A stretch of 64,000 nt of DNA from the NCBI GenBank assembly GCA_958349055.1, contig CATWBO010000006.1, positions 9,048 through 73,047 of the forward strand, in the 5' to 3' direction. Each line of letters opens with the position of its first letter. Position 1 is the first letter of the stretch. A model generated the notes under the pieces. It had not been told where the DNA came from, made no database searches, and saw nothing but the letters and a program-made list of their open reading frames with translations. The position numbers and the translations under genes are program-made. Source of the stretch: an uncultured bacterium (lineage in GTDB: Bacteria; Actinomycetota; Coriobacteriia; Coriobacteriales; Coriobacteriaceae). Below are positions 1 through 7,983 of the stretch, piece after piece.

Positions 1-648
1 GCCGACCCATACCTCGGAGCGGCCCTGAACGCCCCAGGTTTTGACATACTCAATGGCACCCGTGCCCTCGACCTTGAGCTTTGGCTCGATAGTCGTGGCC
101 TGGACCTCGTGCTTTTCGTAGGTGTTGCGGCCATCCTTGACCGTCACCTTCTCGCCGCCCGTAAGCTCGCGACTATCCCATTTGCCCTGCTTCACGCGCT
201 TACCGTCAACCTTCACCGACAGCTTTTCGCCGCCATGGCGCTTGAGCACGCTATCGTCGACGGCCAGCAGGTCGCCGGCGTCGTACGTTTCGGTCAGGCT
301 TTGGTCGTCGATAAGATTCTGCAGCGTAGAACCCACGCGCACCGCGGTCTTTTGCCCGTTGAGCTCCACGTCCACGCTGCGGTTGACGTAGCCCACGACG
401 GCAGCGATAAACAGCACGAGCGCGCAGCCCACGGCGATGAGCGCATAGGGCAGACGGGACGGCCGGCGCGGCGTGCGTCCGTTGCCAATGCGCGCGCTGC
501 GGTCGCTAAACCCACGGCTATGGTTGAGGTACACCGCGCCGGGCTTACGGCGACGTCGACGCTGACCGCTGGGCAGCTGCCCCAGGTCGCGGCGAGCCGT
601 CGGACGCGCACCGGAGCGCCCGTTTAAGTTGGATCCGTTTTGGCGCAT
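1..648 (-). CDS. membrane-anchored extracytoplasmic protein, C-terminus outside the window
   Basis: The frame is open from an ATG at 648 to the left edge (216 codons), so the C-terminus is missing. A GGGGGAGGG ribosome site precedes the ATG. The first ~64 residues are very basic (an RRRRK run near residue 30). A single membrane helix follows at about residues 65-87 (LPYALIAVGCALVLFIAAVV). Beyond it is an outside domain rich in short beta segments (VDVELNGQKTAVRVGSTLQ, then VKVDGKRVKQG), which suggests small ubiquitin-like or G5-like modules seen in secreted cell-wall proteins. I do not recognise the family, and the catalytic part, if any, lies outside the window. The next gene upstream is 72 bp away on the same strand. 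Confidence 0.7.
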   Translation of the reverse strand, partial: MRQNGSNLNGRSGARPTARRDLGQLPSGQRRRRRKPGAVYLNHSRGFSDRSARIGNGRTPRRPSRLPYALIAVGCALVLFIAAVVGYVNRSVDVELNGQKTAVRVGSTLQNLIDDQSLTETYDAGDLLAVDDSVLKRHGGEKLSVKVDGKRVKQGKWDSRELTGGEKVTVKDGRNTYEKHEVQATTIEPKLKVEGTGAIEYVKTWGVQGRSEVWVG

Positions 649-720
649 GTGCCCTCCCCCATAAACACAGCGAGCCGGAGCAACATGTCTCCGGCTCGCC
701 TCCCATCATTTGGTACGTCG

Positions 721-1476
721 CTATTTGCTAGCTTTTGACGAGCCCCCGCTCGCCTTTTGGTATTCGTCCTTAAAGGCCTTGAACATACCGCGCGTCTTAC
801 CGAGCTGCTTGCCCAGTGCGCGGCTGCCCTTGTCCACGGCGACCGATCCCTTGTCATCGAGCACCTTGGCGCCCTTCTTGACCTTATCGCCCACCACGAC
901 GCTGGCCTCGGCAGCCTTGGCGGCCGCGCCGCCCGAATACCCGAGCGCCTTGACCTCGTCCGAGACAACCATCGCGCCGTTCTCGTAGCCGCGCAGCATC
1001 GTCGGCGGCACCTGCGTGTCGCCCACTAGCATGCTCGAAGCGGCGCCGGCGGTCACATAGAACGCCTGCACAATACCCGAGCGCGGCTTAAACTCAACGT
1101 CCGAGCAGTAGCCCACGGCGTCGCCCGATTCTGTGCGCACGTCCATGCCGACCCAGATGATGCAATCGTCCAGGTTGATATCGAGGCGCTTGGCCGCGGC
1201 GGCATCGTAGGTGCCCTTGACGTCGTCGACCGCGACGGCGCCCTCATAGACGCCGATGGCATCGAGCGCCACAAAGCGGTCGGGACGCTCGATCATGCCC
1301 GCGATATCGGACTGACGGACCATAAAGCCCACCACGCGCGTGCCGCCCGGAGTAAAGACGGGAAAGTGAATCTTGCCGAGCTTTTTGGGGCTGCGCGGCG
1401 TGCCGTCCTTTTTGGTGCGCTTGTCTTCGGCAGGTTTGCGATAAACCTTGACGCCGACAAAATCCCCTGCGCGCAT
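721..1476 (-). CDS. PRC-barrel domain protein
   Basis: This 251-residue protein starts with a PRC-barrel-like fold (residues ~1-85: DFVGVKVYR, GTRVVGFMVRQ, RFVALDAIGVYEGAVAV). A second similar half follows (DDCIIWVGMDVRTESGDAVGY), so it may hold two barrels. The C-terminal ~90 residues are Ala/Lys/Gly-rich with repeated VDKG/VLDDKG motifs. PRC barrels occur in photosynthetic reaction centre H subunits, RimM and many sporulation or RNA-metabolism proteins; the specific role here is unknown. Its ATG overlaps the stop codon of the upstream YtxH gene (TAATG), so the two are translationally coupled and probably act in one envelope or stress process. Confidence 0.8.
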   Translation of the reverse strand: MRAGDFVGVKVYRKPAEDKRTKKDGTPRSPKKLGKIHFPVFTPGGTRVVGFMVRQSDIAGMIERPDRFVALDAIGVYEGAVAVDDVKGTYDAAAAKRLDINLDDCIIWVGMDVRTESGDAVGYCSDVEFKPRSGIVQAFYVTAGAASSMLVGDTQVPPTMLRGYENGAMVVSDEVKALGYSGGAAAKAAEASVVVGDKVKKGAKVLDDKGSVAVDKGSRALGKQLGKTRGMFKAFKDEYQKASGGSSKASK

Positions 1477-1865
1477 TATGCCTCGGTCGAGGTCTCCGTG
1501 GCCTCGGTGTCGGCCTCAGCGACGTTCTCGACCACGACGTCGGCAGCGGGCGTCACGTTGCCGCCCGAGATGGCGTCGTTGAGCTGCTCGCGCAGCTGGT
1601 CCATGCGCTCGCGGGCCAAGTCGACCTTGGCGCGCAGGTCATCGGTCTTGGCGTCGACCATCGGACCAAAGTCGTTGACCGCGGCACGGGCCTCCTCGGC
1701 GCTGTGCTCGTAGGTGTCACGCATGTTGTCCCAGGCGTCGTTGGCGATATCGGCGGCCATGGCGCGGGTCTCGGCGCCCGAGCGCGGGGCCAGAGCAACG
1801 CCGATGATAGCGCCGGCGGCAGCACCAAAGAGCGCACCGGAGACAAAGCTGAAAGTCTTTCCCAT
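1476..1865 (-). CDS. YtxH-like protein
   Basis: Small protein with one Gly/Ala-rich N-terminal membrane segment (FVSGALFGAAAGAIIGVALAP) followed by RSGAETR and a long charged helix. This is the usual layout of YtxH/general-stress proteins of about 100-130 residues. Two in-frame ATGs are possible (1871 and 1865). I choose 1865 (MGKTF) because AGGAGAGG sits about 7 nt before it but almost touches the first ATG. The C-terminal ~90 residues are acidic and predicted helical. It is coupled by a one-base overlap to the PRC-barrel gene downstream. Function in the family is poorly defined; membrane stress is a guess from other genera. Confidence 0.8.
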   Translation of the reverse strand: MGKTFSFVSGALFGAAAGAIIGVALAPRSGAETRAMAADIANDAWDNMRDTYEHSAEEARAAVNDFGPMVDAKTDDLRAKVDLARERMDQLREQLNDAISGGNVTPAADVVVENVAEADTEATETSTEA

Positions 1866-2001
1866 GATCATTCCTCTCCTGCGGGCACCTCAATGCCCAC
1901 CGTTTGAATGCTGTCCATTATACCCGCAGCGCAACACTTGCCGTTCCGCTCATCTGCGTACGGTAAAAGCGCAGGTACATGATGGCGATAAGCGAGTGAA
2001 C

Positions 2002-2835
2002 CTACTCCTGAGGCGCAGCCGGCATGGCGACCGTGGCGGCTGGGTCCTCGCCGGCGCCATCGACGAGCGGCAGGCTGCCCTCGTGTGCCGAGCAGGACGG
2101 AGCCGTTGCCGCGCCGCCAAAGACGGCAGCGGGGGCCTCGTGGTTCTCGGCGACCGCACCCTCGGTATCGATTGCCATCTGCGGCTCGTCGTCAAAGCTG
2201 GGGACACCCTGCGGCTCGGCGGAAACAGGCTCGGCGGTGGCATCGACAACGGGCTCGGCGGCGGCGTCGGCAGGAGCGTCGCCCTCGGGCGCATCCTCGG
2301 CCACGTCCTCGCCGTTCGCAGCGGCGACGGCCTCGTGCGGATCCTTGCCCTCGGCCTCGGCACGCATGCCCAGCACCAGGTTGCGCAGGCCCGCGACCGT
2401 GCCCTCCACATCGGGAGCCGGCTGATCGGCATGCAGGTACGCCCAGTCCATCATAAAGGTCGCCGACGACAGCGCGCCAATGGCCAACGCGTCGTCGGGG
2501 CACGAAAGCTCAACCTCAAAGACGCGCTCGTCATGCTCACTCACGCGTGTGCGCCCGCACGAGATGCTTCCGGCAAGACCTGTCTCGTTCATGAGCTCGA
2601 CCGTCACGTGCTCCAGCAGGTGGCAAAGCTCGGTCTGGCCCATGCAGTCCTGGAACTCGCGACCCGAATCGCCCAAGCACAGATGCTTGGCAATCGCGGG
2701 CACCAGGTAGTACACGCGCGCCGTGGCCTCGATATCCTCCGAGGTCATGAGCGGCATGCCGGGGTTCACCAGCACGTGCGCGCAAATCTTGTCCTCGCTG
2801 ACGGTGACCTTAAGGATGTTGAACAGGCCTGCCAT
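2002..2835 (-). CDS. cyanophycin-synthetase-N-terminus-like protein with acidic tail
   Basis: A 277-residue protein with two parts. Residues ~1-155 are globular and contain CHLLEHVTVELMNETG, which resembles the GxxxEHVALELQ segment of the N-terminal domain of cyanophycin synthetases, although no ATP-grasp or Mur-ligase domain follows. Residues ~156-277 are low-complexity, rich in Ala, Glu, Asp and Pro, and probably disordered. It lies 24 bp downstream of the CNNM/CBS protein gene on the same strand, so the two may be co-transcribed. The resemblance is by motif only. A role in peptide or amino-acid polymer metabolism is possible but not shown by the sequence. Confidence 0.6.
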   Translation of the reverse strand: MAGLFNILKVTVSEDKICAHVLVNPGMPLMTSEDIEATARVYYLVPAIAKHLCLGDSGREFQDCMGQTELCHLLEHVTVELMNETGLAGSISCGRTRVSEHDERVFEVELSCPDDALAIGALSSATFMMDWAYLHADQPAPDVEGTVAGLRNLVLGMRAEAEGKDPHEAVAAANGEDVAEDAPEGDAPADAAAEPVVDATAEPVSAEPQGVPSFDDEPQMAIDTEGAVAENHEAPAAVFGGAATAPSCSAHEGSLPLVDGAGEDPAATVAMPAAPQE

Positions 2836-2859
2836 AACTCTCCCCTACTCGTCCTTGCC

Positions 2860-4233
2860 CTACTCGTCGCCATCGTGCGGATCCGCAGAGCCCGCACCCG
2901 ACGCCGCCGGCTTCTCTGCCGAGGACTCGGAATCCTTCTTATCGGTTTCGGCCGGAGCGATCACGCGAATGAGCGAGATGCGCTGGCCACGCATCGACTG
3001 CACCTTGAACTTGTACCCTGCGACCTCAAACACCTCTCCGATGTCGGGCACCGAGTCGCAAAGCTCCAAAATCCAGCCGGCGATGGTCTCATAATCATCG
3101 CTTTCCTCGAGCGGCCAACCAAGCTCAATCGCGTCATCGCACGAAAAACGCCCATCGACGAGCCACTCACGGCGCGAGAGGCGCGTGAGGTACTTGTTGT
3201 CGGGGTCGAACTCGTCCTCGATCTCGCCGACGATCTCCTCGACGATATCTTCGATGGTGATGATGCCGGCCGTGCCGCCGTACTCGTCCACGACGACCAC
3301 GATCTGGTCGTGCGAGGTCTGCATCTCGGACAGCAGCGGCAGGATGTCCTTGGTATCGGGCACAAAGGTGGCATCGCGCAGGTAATCGGCGATGGGCTGA
3401 TCGCCCTTGCCGTCGAGCGCGGGCTGAATCAGGTCCTTGATGTGCGCGATGCCCGCGACGTTGTCGGGGTCCTCGTGATAGACGGGGATGCGGCTGAAGC
3501 CGGTCTGGCGCATGGTGGACAACACGTCGGCGACCGTCTCGTCGTCCTCGCACATGGTGGTGTCCACGCGCGGCACCATGACCTCGCGGGCAACGGTGTC
3601 GCCCAGGTCGAAGATCTCGTGGATCATGCGCTTTTCCTCGTCGAGCAGGTCGTCCTGCTCCGAGACCATGTACTTGATTTCTTCCTCCGAGACGTTCTGG
3701 CGGTCATCGGCGCTCTTGATGCGCAGGATGCGGGCCAGGCCGTCGGAGCAGGCACCGGTCAGCCACACGAGCGGGCGGGCGATCTTTTGGAACACGGAGA
3801 GCGGTCCCACGACCTGCTTGGATACGCCCTCGGCGTTAGCGAGGCCAATGCGCTTGGGCACGAGCTCGCCGATCACGATGGACACAAAGGCGACGGCGAC
3901 GGTGATGATGACCGGCGCCAGGCCGCGCGCGATGGCGGAAAGCGGCGCGATGCCAAAGCTCATGAGCCACGTGGCGAGCGGGTCGGACAGGCTCGTCGAG
4001 GCGACGGCAGACGAGGCGAAACCCACGAGCGTGATGGCGACCTGGATGGTGGCCAGCAGCTGGTCGGAGTCGGCCGCCAGTTTAATGGCACGCTCGGCGC
4101 GCTTGTCGCCCTCCTCGGCCTCGTGCTCCAGCACGGCGCGCTTAGCCGTGGTGAGGGCCATCTCGGACATGGAGAAGTAGCCGTTGATGAGGGTCAGAAC
4201 GAGGGTGGTGATAAGGGAGATGGTTATGTCCAT
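2860..4233 (-). CDS. CNNM/HlyC-CorC family transporter-like protein
   Basis: The 457-residue sequence has the full family layout. An N-terminal DUF21/CNNM membrane domain spans residues ~1-200 with four hydrophobic stretches, starting LITTLVLTLINGYFSMSE. A CBS-domain pair follows at ~215-335 (MVPRVDTTMCEDDETVADVL, then VPDTKDILPLLSEMQ, with VVVVDEYGGTAGIITIEDI). A CorC/HlyC accessory domain lies at ~345-430. The last ~30 residues are acidic and disordered. Relatives bind Mg-ATP through the CBS pair and are linked to Mg2+ (or Co2+) efflux or homeostasis; older databases call them hemolysins. The nearest GGAGG is about 15 nt before the ATG, a long spacing, but no better start is visible. Confidence 0.88.
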   Translation of the reverse strand: MDITISLITTLVLTLINGYFSMSEMALTTAKRAVLEHEAEEGDKRAERAIKLAADSDQLLATIQVAITLVGFASSAVASTSLSDPLATWLMSFGIAPLSAIARGLAPVIITVAVAFVSIVIGELVPKRIGLANAEGVSKQVVGPLSVFQKIARPLVWLTGACSDGLARILRIKSADDRQNVSEEEIKYMVSEQDDLLDEEKRMIHEIFDLGDTVAREVMVPRVDTTMCEDDETVADVLSTMRQTGFSRIPVYHEDPDNVAGIAHIKDLIQPALDGKGDQPIADYLRDATFVPDTKDILPLLSEMQTSHDQIVVVVDEYGGTAGIITIEDIVEEIVGEIEDEFDPDNKYLTRLSRREWLVDGRFSCDDAIELGWPLEESDDYETIAGWILELCDSVPDIGEVFEVAGYKFKVQSMRGQRISLIRVIAPAETDKKDSESSAEKPAASGAGSADPHDGDE

Positions 4234-4347
4234 CGGGAGTTTCTCGAACCTCCAAGATTCGGGATGTTAGGTAACAAACGTTGAGGGCGGATAGGGCAAT
4301 TGCGCCCAGCGGTTGTCCGGATGGATCCGCGGGCGCAGGCGCGATCG

Positions 4348-5031
4348 CTAGATTACGAAGAGGATCACCGCCATGAACTGGAAGATGCTGCCGGCGAGCA
4401 CCCACAGGTGAAACACGCTGTGCAGGTAGCGCACGTTTTTGGCGATGTAGAACGGCACGCCCACGGTGTAGCACACGCCGCCGACGGCGAGCAGGGCCAA
4501 CGCGACGGGGTTCAGCAGCGAAACGAGCGCAGGTAGTTTAAAGACAACGAGCCAGCCCATCAGCAGGTAGACCAGGCCGCTTACCCAGTGCGGCTGACGC
4601 TCGCGCATAAAGCACTCGAGCGCGATGCCGATAATGGCGATGGCCCATACCGCAAAGAACAGCGCAGGGCCGCCTTCGTTTGCGAGCGTGATGAGACAAA
4701 ACGGCGTATAGCTGCCCGCAATGAGCAGGTAGATGCAGCTGTGGTCGATAATGCGGAACACGCGCTTGGCGCGCTCGGGCTGAATCGCGTGGTAGAGCGT
4801 GGAGGCTAGGTATTCGAGGATGATGCTGACACCGTAGACAATTGCTGCGGCCATATGCGTCGGACCACCGCCACGCAGGGCGGCGAACACAATCAGAAGC
4901 ACAAGTGCTGCGATGCCCAGCAGGCAGCCGACACCATGGGTGACGGAGTTCATGATCTCCTCGCCCACCGTGTAGTGCGGAACGGCCGCGGCCTTAGGTC
5001 GCGGCTTGGAACTGTCGCTCGAATCGGACAT
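4348..5031 (-). CDS. hemolysin III / PAQR family membrane protein
   Basis: A 227-residue seven-helix membrane protein of the HlyIII/YqfA group. Typical motifs are visible: EEIMNSVTHGVG at the N-terminus, SIILEYLASTLYHA, the RIIDHSCIYLLIAGSYTPF block that holds the family's metal-binding Asp/His, and a final HSVFHLWVL helix with the C-terminal histidines. Members are membrane hydrolase-like proteins; a role in lipid or membrane homeostasis is inferred from the eukaryotic PAQR/ceramidase relatives. A TTG at 5049 extends the frame, but the ATG at 5031 is preferred because TTGGAGG lies 11 nt upstream of it. Confidence 0.88.
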   Translation of the reverse strand: MSDSSDSSKPRPKAAAVPHYTVGEEIMNSVTHGVGCLLGIAALVLLIVFAALRGGGPTHMAAAIVYGVSIILEYLASTLYHAIQPERAKRVFRIIDHSCIYLLIAGSYTPFCLITLANEGGPALFFAVWAIAIIGIALECFMRERQPHWVSGLVYLLMGWLVVFKLPALVSLLNPVALALLAVGGVCYTVGVPFYIAKNVRYLHSVFHLWVLAGSIFQFMAVILFVI

Positions 5032-5138
5032 GCCGGTTACATCCTCCAACGTAAATGGTTCTCAACACTATATCAAAGCGTATGGGTACGTGCGAAATTT
5101 GCACCTTACGTGACCCTTTGTTTACCCATTCTTTGCTT

Positions 5139-5199
5139 GTTGACGCATCAACGGCGAACATCCATAATGCGCTTGCATTAAATGTTGATATATTAACAT
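5139..5199 (+). promoter_or_regulatory. two dyad sequences before the hydrolase gene
   Basis: Two inverted repeats lie in the divergent region between the hlyIII-like gene and the hydrolase. GTTGACGCATCAAC is at 5139-5152 and ATGTTGATATATTAACAT, nearly palindromic over 18 bp, is at 5182-5199. Both contain GTTGA/TYAAC half sites. The second ends 4 bp before the AGGAG ribosome site of the hydrolase. They look like operator sites for a dimeric repressor. The regulator is unknown. Confidence 0.35.
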
Positions 5200-5218
5200 C
5201 TTATAGGAGAGCTTCTTT

Positions 5219-6184
5219 ATGTCTCAAAACGCACGTTCTTATCGAAAGTTGAAGATAGCCGGCGTCGTTGCGCTGGCGCTTGTTGTCGCGCTGCTCGGGT
5301 TTGCCGGCAACTTCCTGTTCGACTTTGCGCTGAACCCGCGTGCGCCGTACACCATGAAGATGATGCAGGACGGAAAGGACGCCGGAAAAGGCGAGCAGAT
5401 GGATGCCGAGGAGACCGAGGCACGGGCGTGGTTTAAGGAAAACCGCGAGAGCAGCAGCCTCACCGCGGACGACGGGACCGAGCTTGCCGCCTGGTATTTT
5501 GCCGCGTCGGAGAGCACCCACGATTACGCCGTCTGCCTGCACGGATACACCAACGAGCCCATCGGCATGGCACGATACGTCAAGCGTTTCCACGACCGGG
5601 GCATGAACGTGCTCGCGCCCGCCGCCCGCGCCCACGAGCGCTCCGGCGGCGACTACATCGGCATGGGCTGGCCCGAGCGGCTCGATGTCGTCGCGTGGAT
5701 CGGGCAGATCGTTGCGGCCGATCCCGAGGCGCGCATCCTGGTCTTTGGCGAGTCGATGGGCGCGGCAACCGCCATGAACGTGGCGGGGGAACCTCTGCCG
5801 GCAAACGTGAAGTGCATTATCGAGGACTGCGGCTATACGAGTGTTTGGGACGAGTTTTCCCTGCAGCTCAAGGATGTATTTGGCTTGCCCAGTTTTCCGC
5901 TGCTCGATGTGGCCAACCTAGTGTGCAACGTACGTGCAGGCTACGATTTTCATGAGGCGAGCAGCGTGGAACAGCTCAAGCGCGCAACGGTTCCCATGCT
6001 CTTTATCCACGGCGACCAGGACACCTTTGTACCGTACAGCATGCTCGACCAGAACTACGAGGCGTGCGCCAGCAAGGTCAAGCAAAAGCTCACCGTCCAC
6101 GGCGCCGCCCACGCCAAGAGTGCGCAAGTTGACCCCGAGCTCTACTGGAACACAGTCGACGACTTCCTCGGAAAGAATTTTTAG
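5219..6184 (+). CDS. membrane-anchored alpha/beta hydrolase
   Basis: A 321-residue serine hydrolase with one N-terminal membrane helix (residues ~13-33, IAGVVALALVVALLGFAGNF) and an outside catalytic domain. The oxyanion-hole region CLHGYTNEP, the nucleophile elbow GESMG, the acid in HGDQDTFVP and the histidine in GAAHAKS are all present in order, so it should be active. It belongs to the BEM46/YqkD-like group annotated as alpha/beta hydrolases; the natural substrate (an ester or peptide at the cell surface) is unknown. The ATG has AGGAG 8 nt upstream. Two dyad sequences upstream suggest regulated transcription. Confidence 0.88.
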   Translation: MSQNARSYRKLKIAGVVALALVVALLGFAGNFLFDFALNPRAPYTMKMMQDGKDAGKGEQMDAEETEARAWFKENRESSSLTADDGTELAAWYFAASESTHDYAVCLHGYTNEPIGMARYVKRFHDRGMNVLAPAARAHERSGGDYIGMGWPERLDVVAWIGQIVAADPEARILVFGESMGAATAMNVAGEPLPANVKCIIEDCGYTSVWDEFSLQLKDVFGLPSFPLLDVANLVCNVRAGYDFHEASSVEQLKRATVPMLFIHGDQDTFVPYSMLDQNYEACASKVKQKLTVHGAAHAKSAQVDPELYWNTVDDFLGKNF

Positions 6185-6200
6185 GCAAAAAGCAACGTCC

Positions 6201-6226
6201 GGGGCTTTATCTGGCCCCCTATTTTC
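6201..6226 (+). terminator. terminator after the hydrolase
   Basis: GGGGC and GCCCC pair around a short loop (6201-6218), followed by CTATTTT, 16 bp after the hydrolase stop codon. Confidence 0.5.
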
Positions 6227-6354
6227 GGAAGTATGCGGCAAAATCTAGAGCTGCCAACCAGACCGCAGTTTTATCAACAATTTATCAGGGGTTTTGTTGC
6301 CAAAAAACGTCGTGTGCTCGGCGGTCTCGAAATTTGCCGCATACTTCCGGAAAA
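6222..6354. repeat. ~130-bp element with 21-bp inverted ends
   Basis: TTTTCGGAAGTATGCGGCAA begins at 6222 and its near-perfect inverse (TTTGCCGCATACTTCC, then GGAAAA) is at 6333-6354; the arms differ by one inserted C. The interior, about 90 bp, has no reading frame. It resembles a small non-autonomous inverted-repeat element. It abuts a strong terminator on its right. Confidence 0.55.
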
Positions 6355-6387
6355 CCGCCCGTGAGCGCTGCGCTCACGGGCGGTTTT
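6351..6387. terminator. bidirectional terminator
   Basis: A 17-bp stem (AAAACCGCCCGTGAGCG with its complement) has a 3-base loop and T-runs on both strands. It separates the plus-strand hydrolase from the minus-strand DUF362 gene and can serve both. Confidence 0.85.
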
Positions 6388-6435
6388 AGTTTACGTTACG
6401 CAACAAAAGTGCGCGATTTGTCCAATAGCCTGGCG

Positions 6436-7641
6436 CTACTTGACCTCGATGAGCTCGTACTCGCTCGTGCCCAGGCCGATCTTCTCGGCGTGCGCGATGC
6501 ACGCGCGCCAGTCGGTGTCGGGATGCGTGATGCAGAAGGGGTCGTGCGCCTGCTCGCCCTCCAGGTGCTCGTGGTTGTGCTCCATCTTGGCGGCGCTGTC
6601 GGTGAGCTCGGTGTTGGGCAGCGGCTCGGATGCCATGACGGCATCGGCGCAAGCCTGGTCGATGGCAACCGGGTCGAAGCTCGCGAACATGCCGATGTCG
6701 TTGACGATGGGCGTGTCGTTCTCGGGATGGCAATCGCAGTTGGGGCTGATGTCCATGGCGAGCGAAATATGGAAGCTCGGGCGGCCGTCGACGATGGCCT
6801 TGGTGTACTCGGCGATCTTGTAGTTGAGCACGTCGGCCGCGGCGTCATAGTCGGGCTTGATGCAGTCTTGGTTGCACGCCGCAATGCAGCGTCCGCAGCC
6901 TACGCAGCGATCGTGATCGATGGCGGCAACGTGAACCGTGCGGGTGCTACCGTTGGCAAGCTCGCGCTCACGCGTGTCGTCAAACGAGACGGCGTTGTGC
7001 GCGCAGATGCGCTCGCAGGCACGGCAGCCCACGCAGTTGGTGGTATCGACGCTCGGCTTGCCAGCGGCGTGCTGCTCCATCTTGCCGGCGCGGCTGCCGC
7101 CGCCCATGCCCAGGTTCTTCATGGCGCCGCCAAAGCCGGCCTGCTCATGGCCCTTAAAATGGGTGAGGCTGATCACGATATCGGCATCCATGAGTGCCTG
7201 GCCGATCTTGGCCTCGTGCACATACTCGCCGCCCTCGACCGGGACGAGCGCCTCGTCGGTGCCCTTAAGGCCGTCGGCGATGATGATCTGGCAGCCCGTG
7301 GCATACGGGGTAAAGCCGTTCTGGTAGGCGGTGTCAATGTGCTCGAGCGCATTTTTGCGGCTGCCCACATAAAGCGTGTTGCAGTCGGTGAGGAAGGGCT
7401 TGCCGCCCAGCTCCTTGATGACATCCGCGACGGCGCGGGCGTAGTTGGGGCGCAAAAAGCTCAGATTGCCCAGCTCGCCAAAGTGAATCTTGATGGCGAC
7501 GAACTTGTTCTCAAAGTCAATCTGCTCGATGCCAGCGCGACGGACGAGGCGCTTGAGCTTGTCGAGCTGGCTCTCGCGAGCATGCGTGCGCAGGTTGGTG
7601 AAGTACACCTTGGCGGGTGCTGCGGGTGCAGTTGCGGTCAT
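6436..7641 (-). CDS. DUF362 protein with two [4Fe-4S] ferredoxin motifs
   Basis: This 401-residue protein has a DUF362 domain over about residues 45-190 and 290-385, interrupted by a two-cluster ferredoxin insert. The clusters are CVGCRACERIC at ~203 and CVGCGRCIAAC at ~246, each followed by further cysteines for the second ligand set. The conserved HFKGHEQAGFGGAMKNLGMG stretch of the family is intact. DUF362 ferredoxin proteins are common in strict anaerobes and probably pass low-potential electrons, but their partner is not established. AGGGG lies 10 nt before the ATG. No operon partner is visible. Confidence 0.85.
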   Translation of the reverse strand: MTATAPAAPAKVYFTNLRTHARESQLDKLKRLVRRAGIEQIDFENKFVAIKIHFGELGNLSFLRPNYARAVADVIKELGGKPFLTDCNTLYVGSRKNALEHIDTAYQNGFTPYATGCQIIIADGLKGTDEALVPVEGGEYVHEAKIGQALMDADIVISLTHFKGHEQAGFGGAMKNLGMGGGSRAGKMEQHAAGKPSVDTTNCVGCRACERICAHNAVSFDDTRERELANGSTRTVHVAAIDHDRCVGCGRCIAACNQDCIKPDYDAAADVLNYKIAEYTKAIVDGRPSFHISLAMDISPNCDCHPENDTPIVNDIGMFASFDPVAIDQACADAVMASEPLPNTELTDSAAKMEHNHEHLEGEQAHDPFCITHPDTDWRACIAHAEKIGLGTSEYELIEVK

Positions 7642-7731
7642 AGATCTATCCCCTCGGTCTATATGGCGTTACAGACATAAGAGGATGGTACCCATTGGAG
7701 TAGGGTCGAAGTCAAGCACAAAACCGAGTCG

Positions 7732-7983
7732 TTAGGCACTCATTGGGGACAGACTTTAGGCACTCATTGGGGACAGACTTAAATGAGTAGGGACGCTCTT
7801 TCGCCACCCGCCACCTGGCAGCCAGGGACGTTCCCTTCCTGCCGGCAGTTGGGGACAGTCCTTGTCAGCCCGACCGGCGAGTCGGCGAATCGGCAAAGAC
7901 TGTCCCCGATGACTAGTCATTTAAGCCTGTCCCCAATGACCACTTTTGGTCGTTTAAGCCTGTCCCCAATGACTACCCAATGA
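7732..7983. repeat. GGGGACAG repeat cluster 1
   Basis: This 342-bp gene-free region is mostly repeats. TTAGGCACTCATTGGGGACA occurs twice in tandem with a 24-bp period (7732-7780). A ~74-bp module, with GGGGACAG at one end and CTGTCCCCGATGACTAGTC at the other, lies at 7849-7922. Two inverted CCTGTCCCCAATGAC units follow. The same module recurs at 11547-11620 on the other side of the ABC operon. GGGGACAG-type hairpins are typical REP sequences spread by RAYT (Y1) transposases in other bacteria; no such transposase is in the window. Confidence 0.75.

Noticed and set aside
1714..4284. 856-codon plus-strand open frame
   Set aside because: It spans antisense across three well-supported minus-strand genes and has no domain character.
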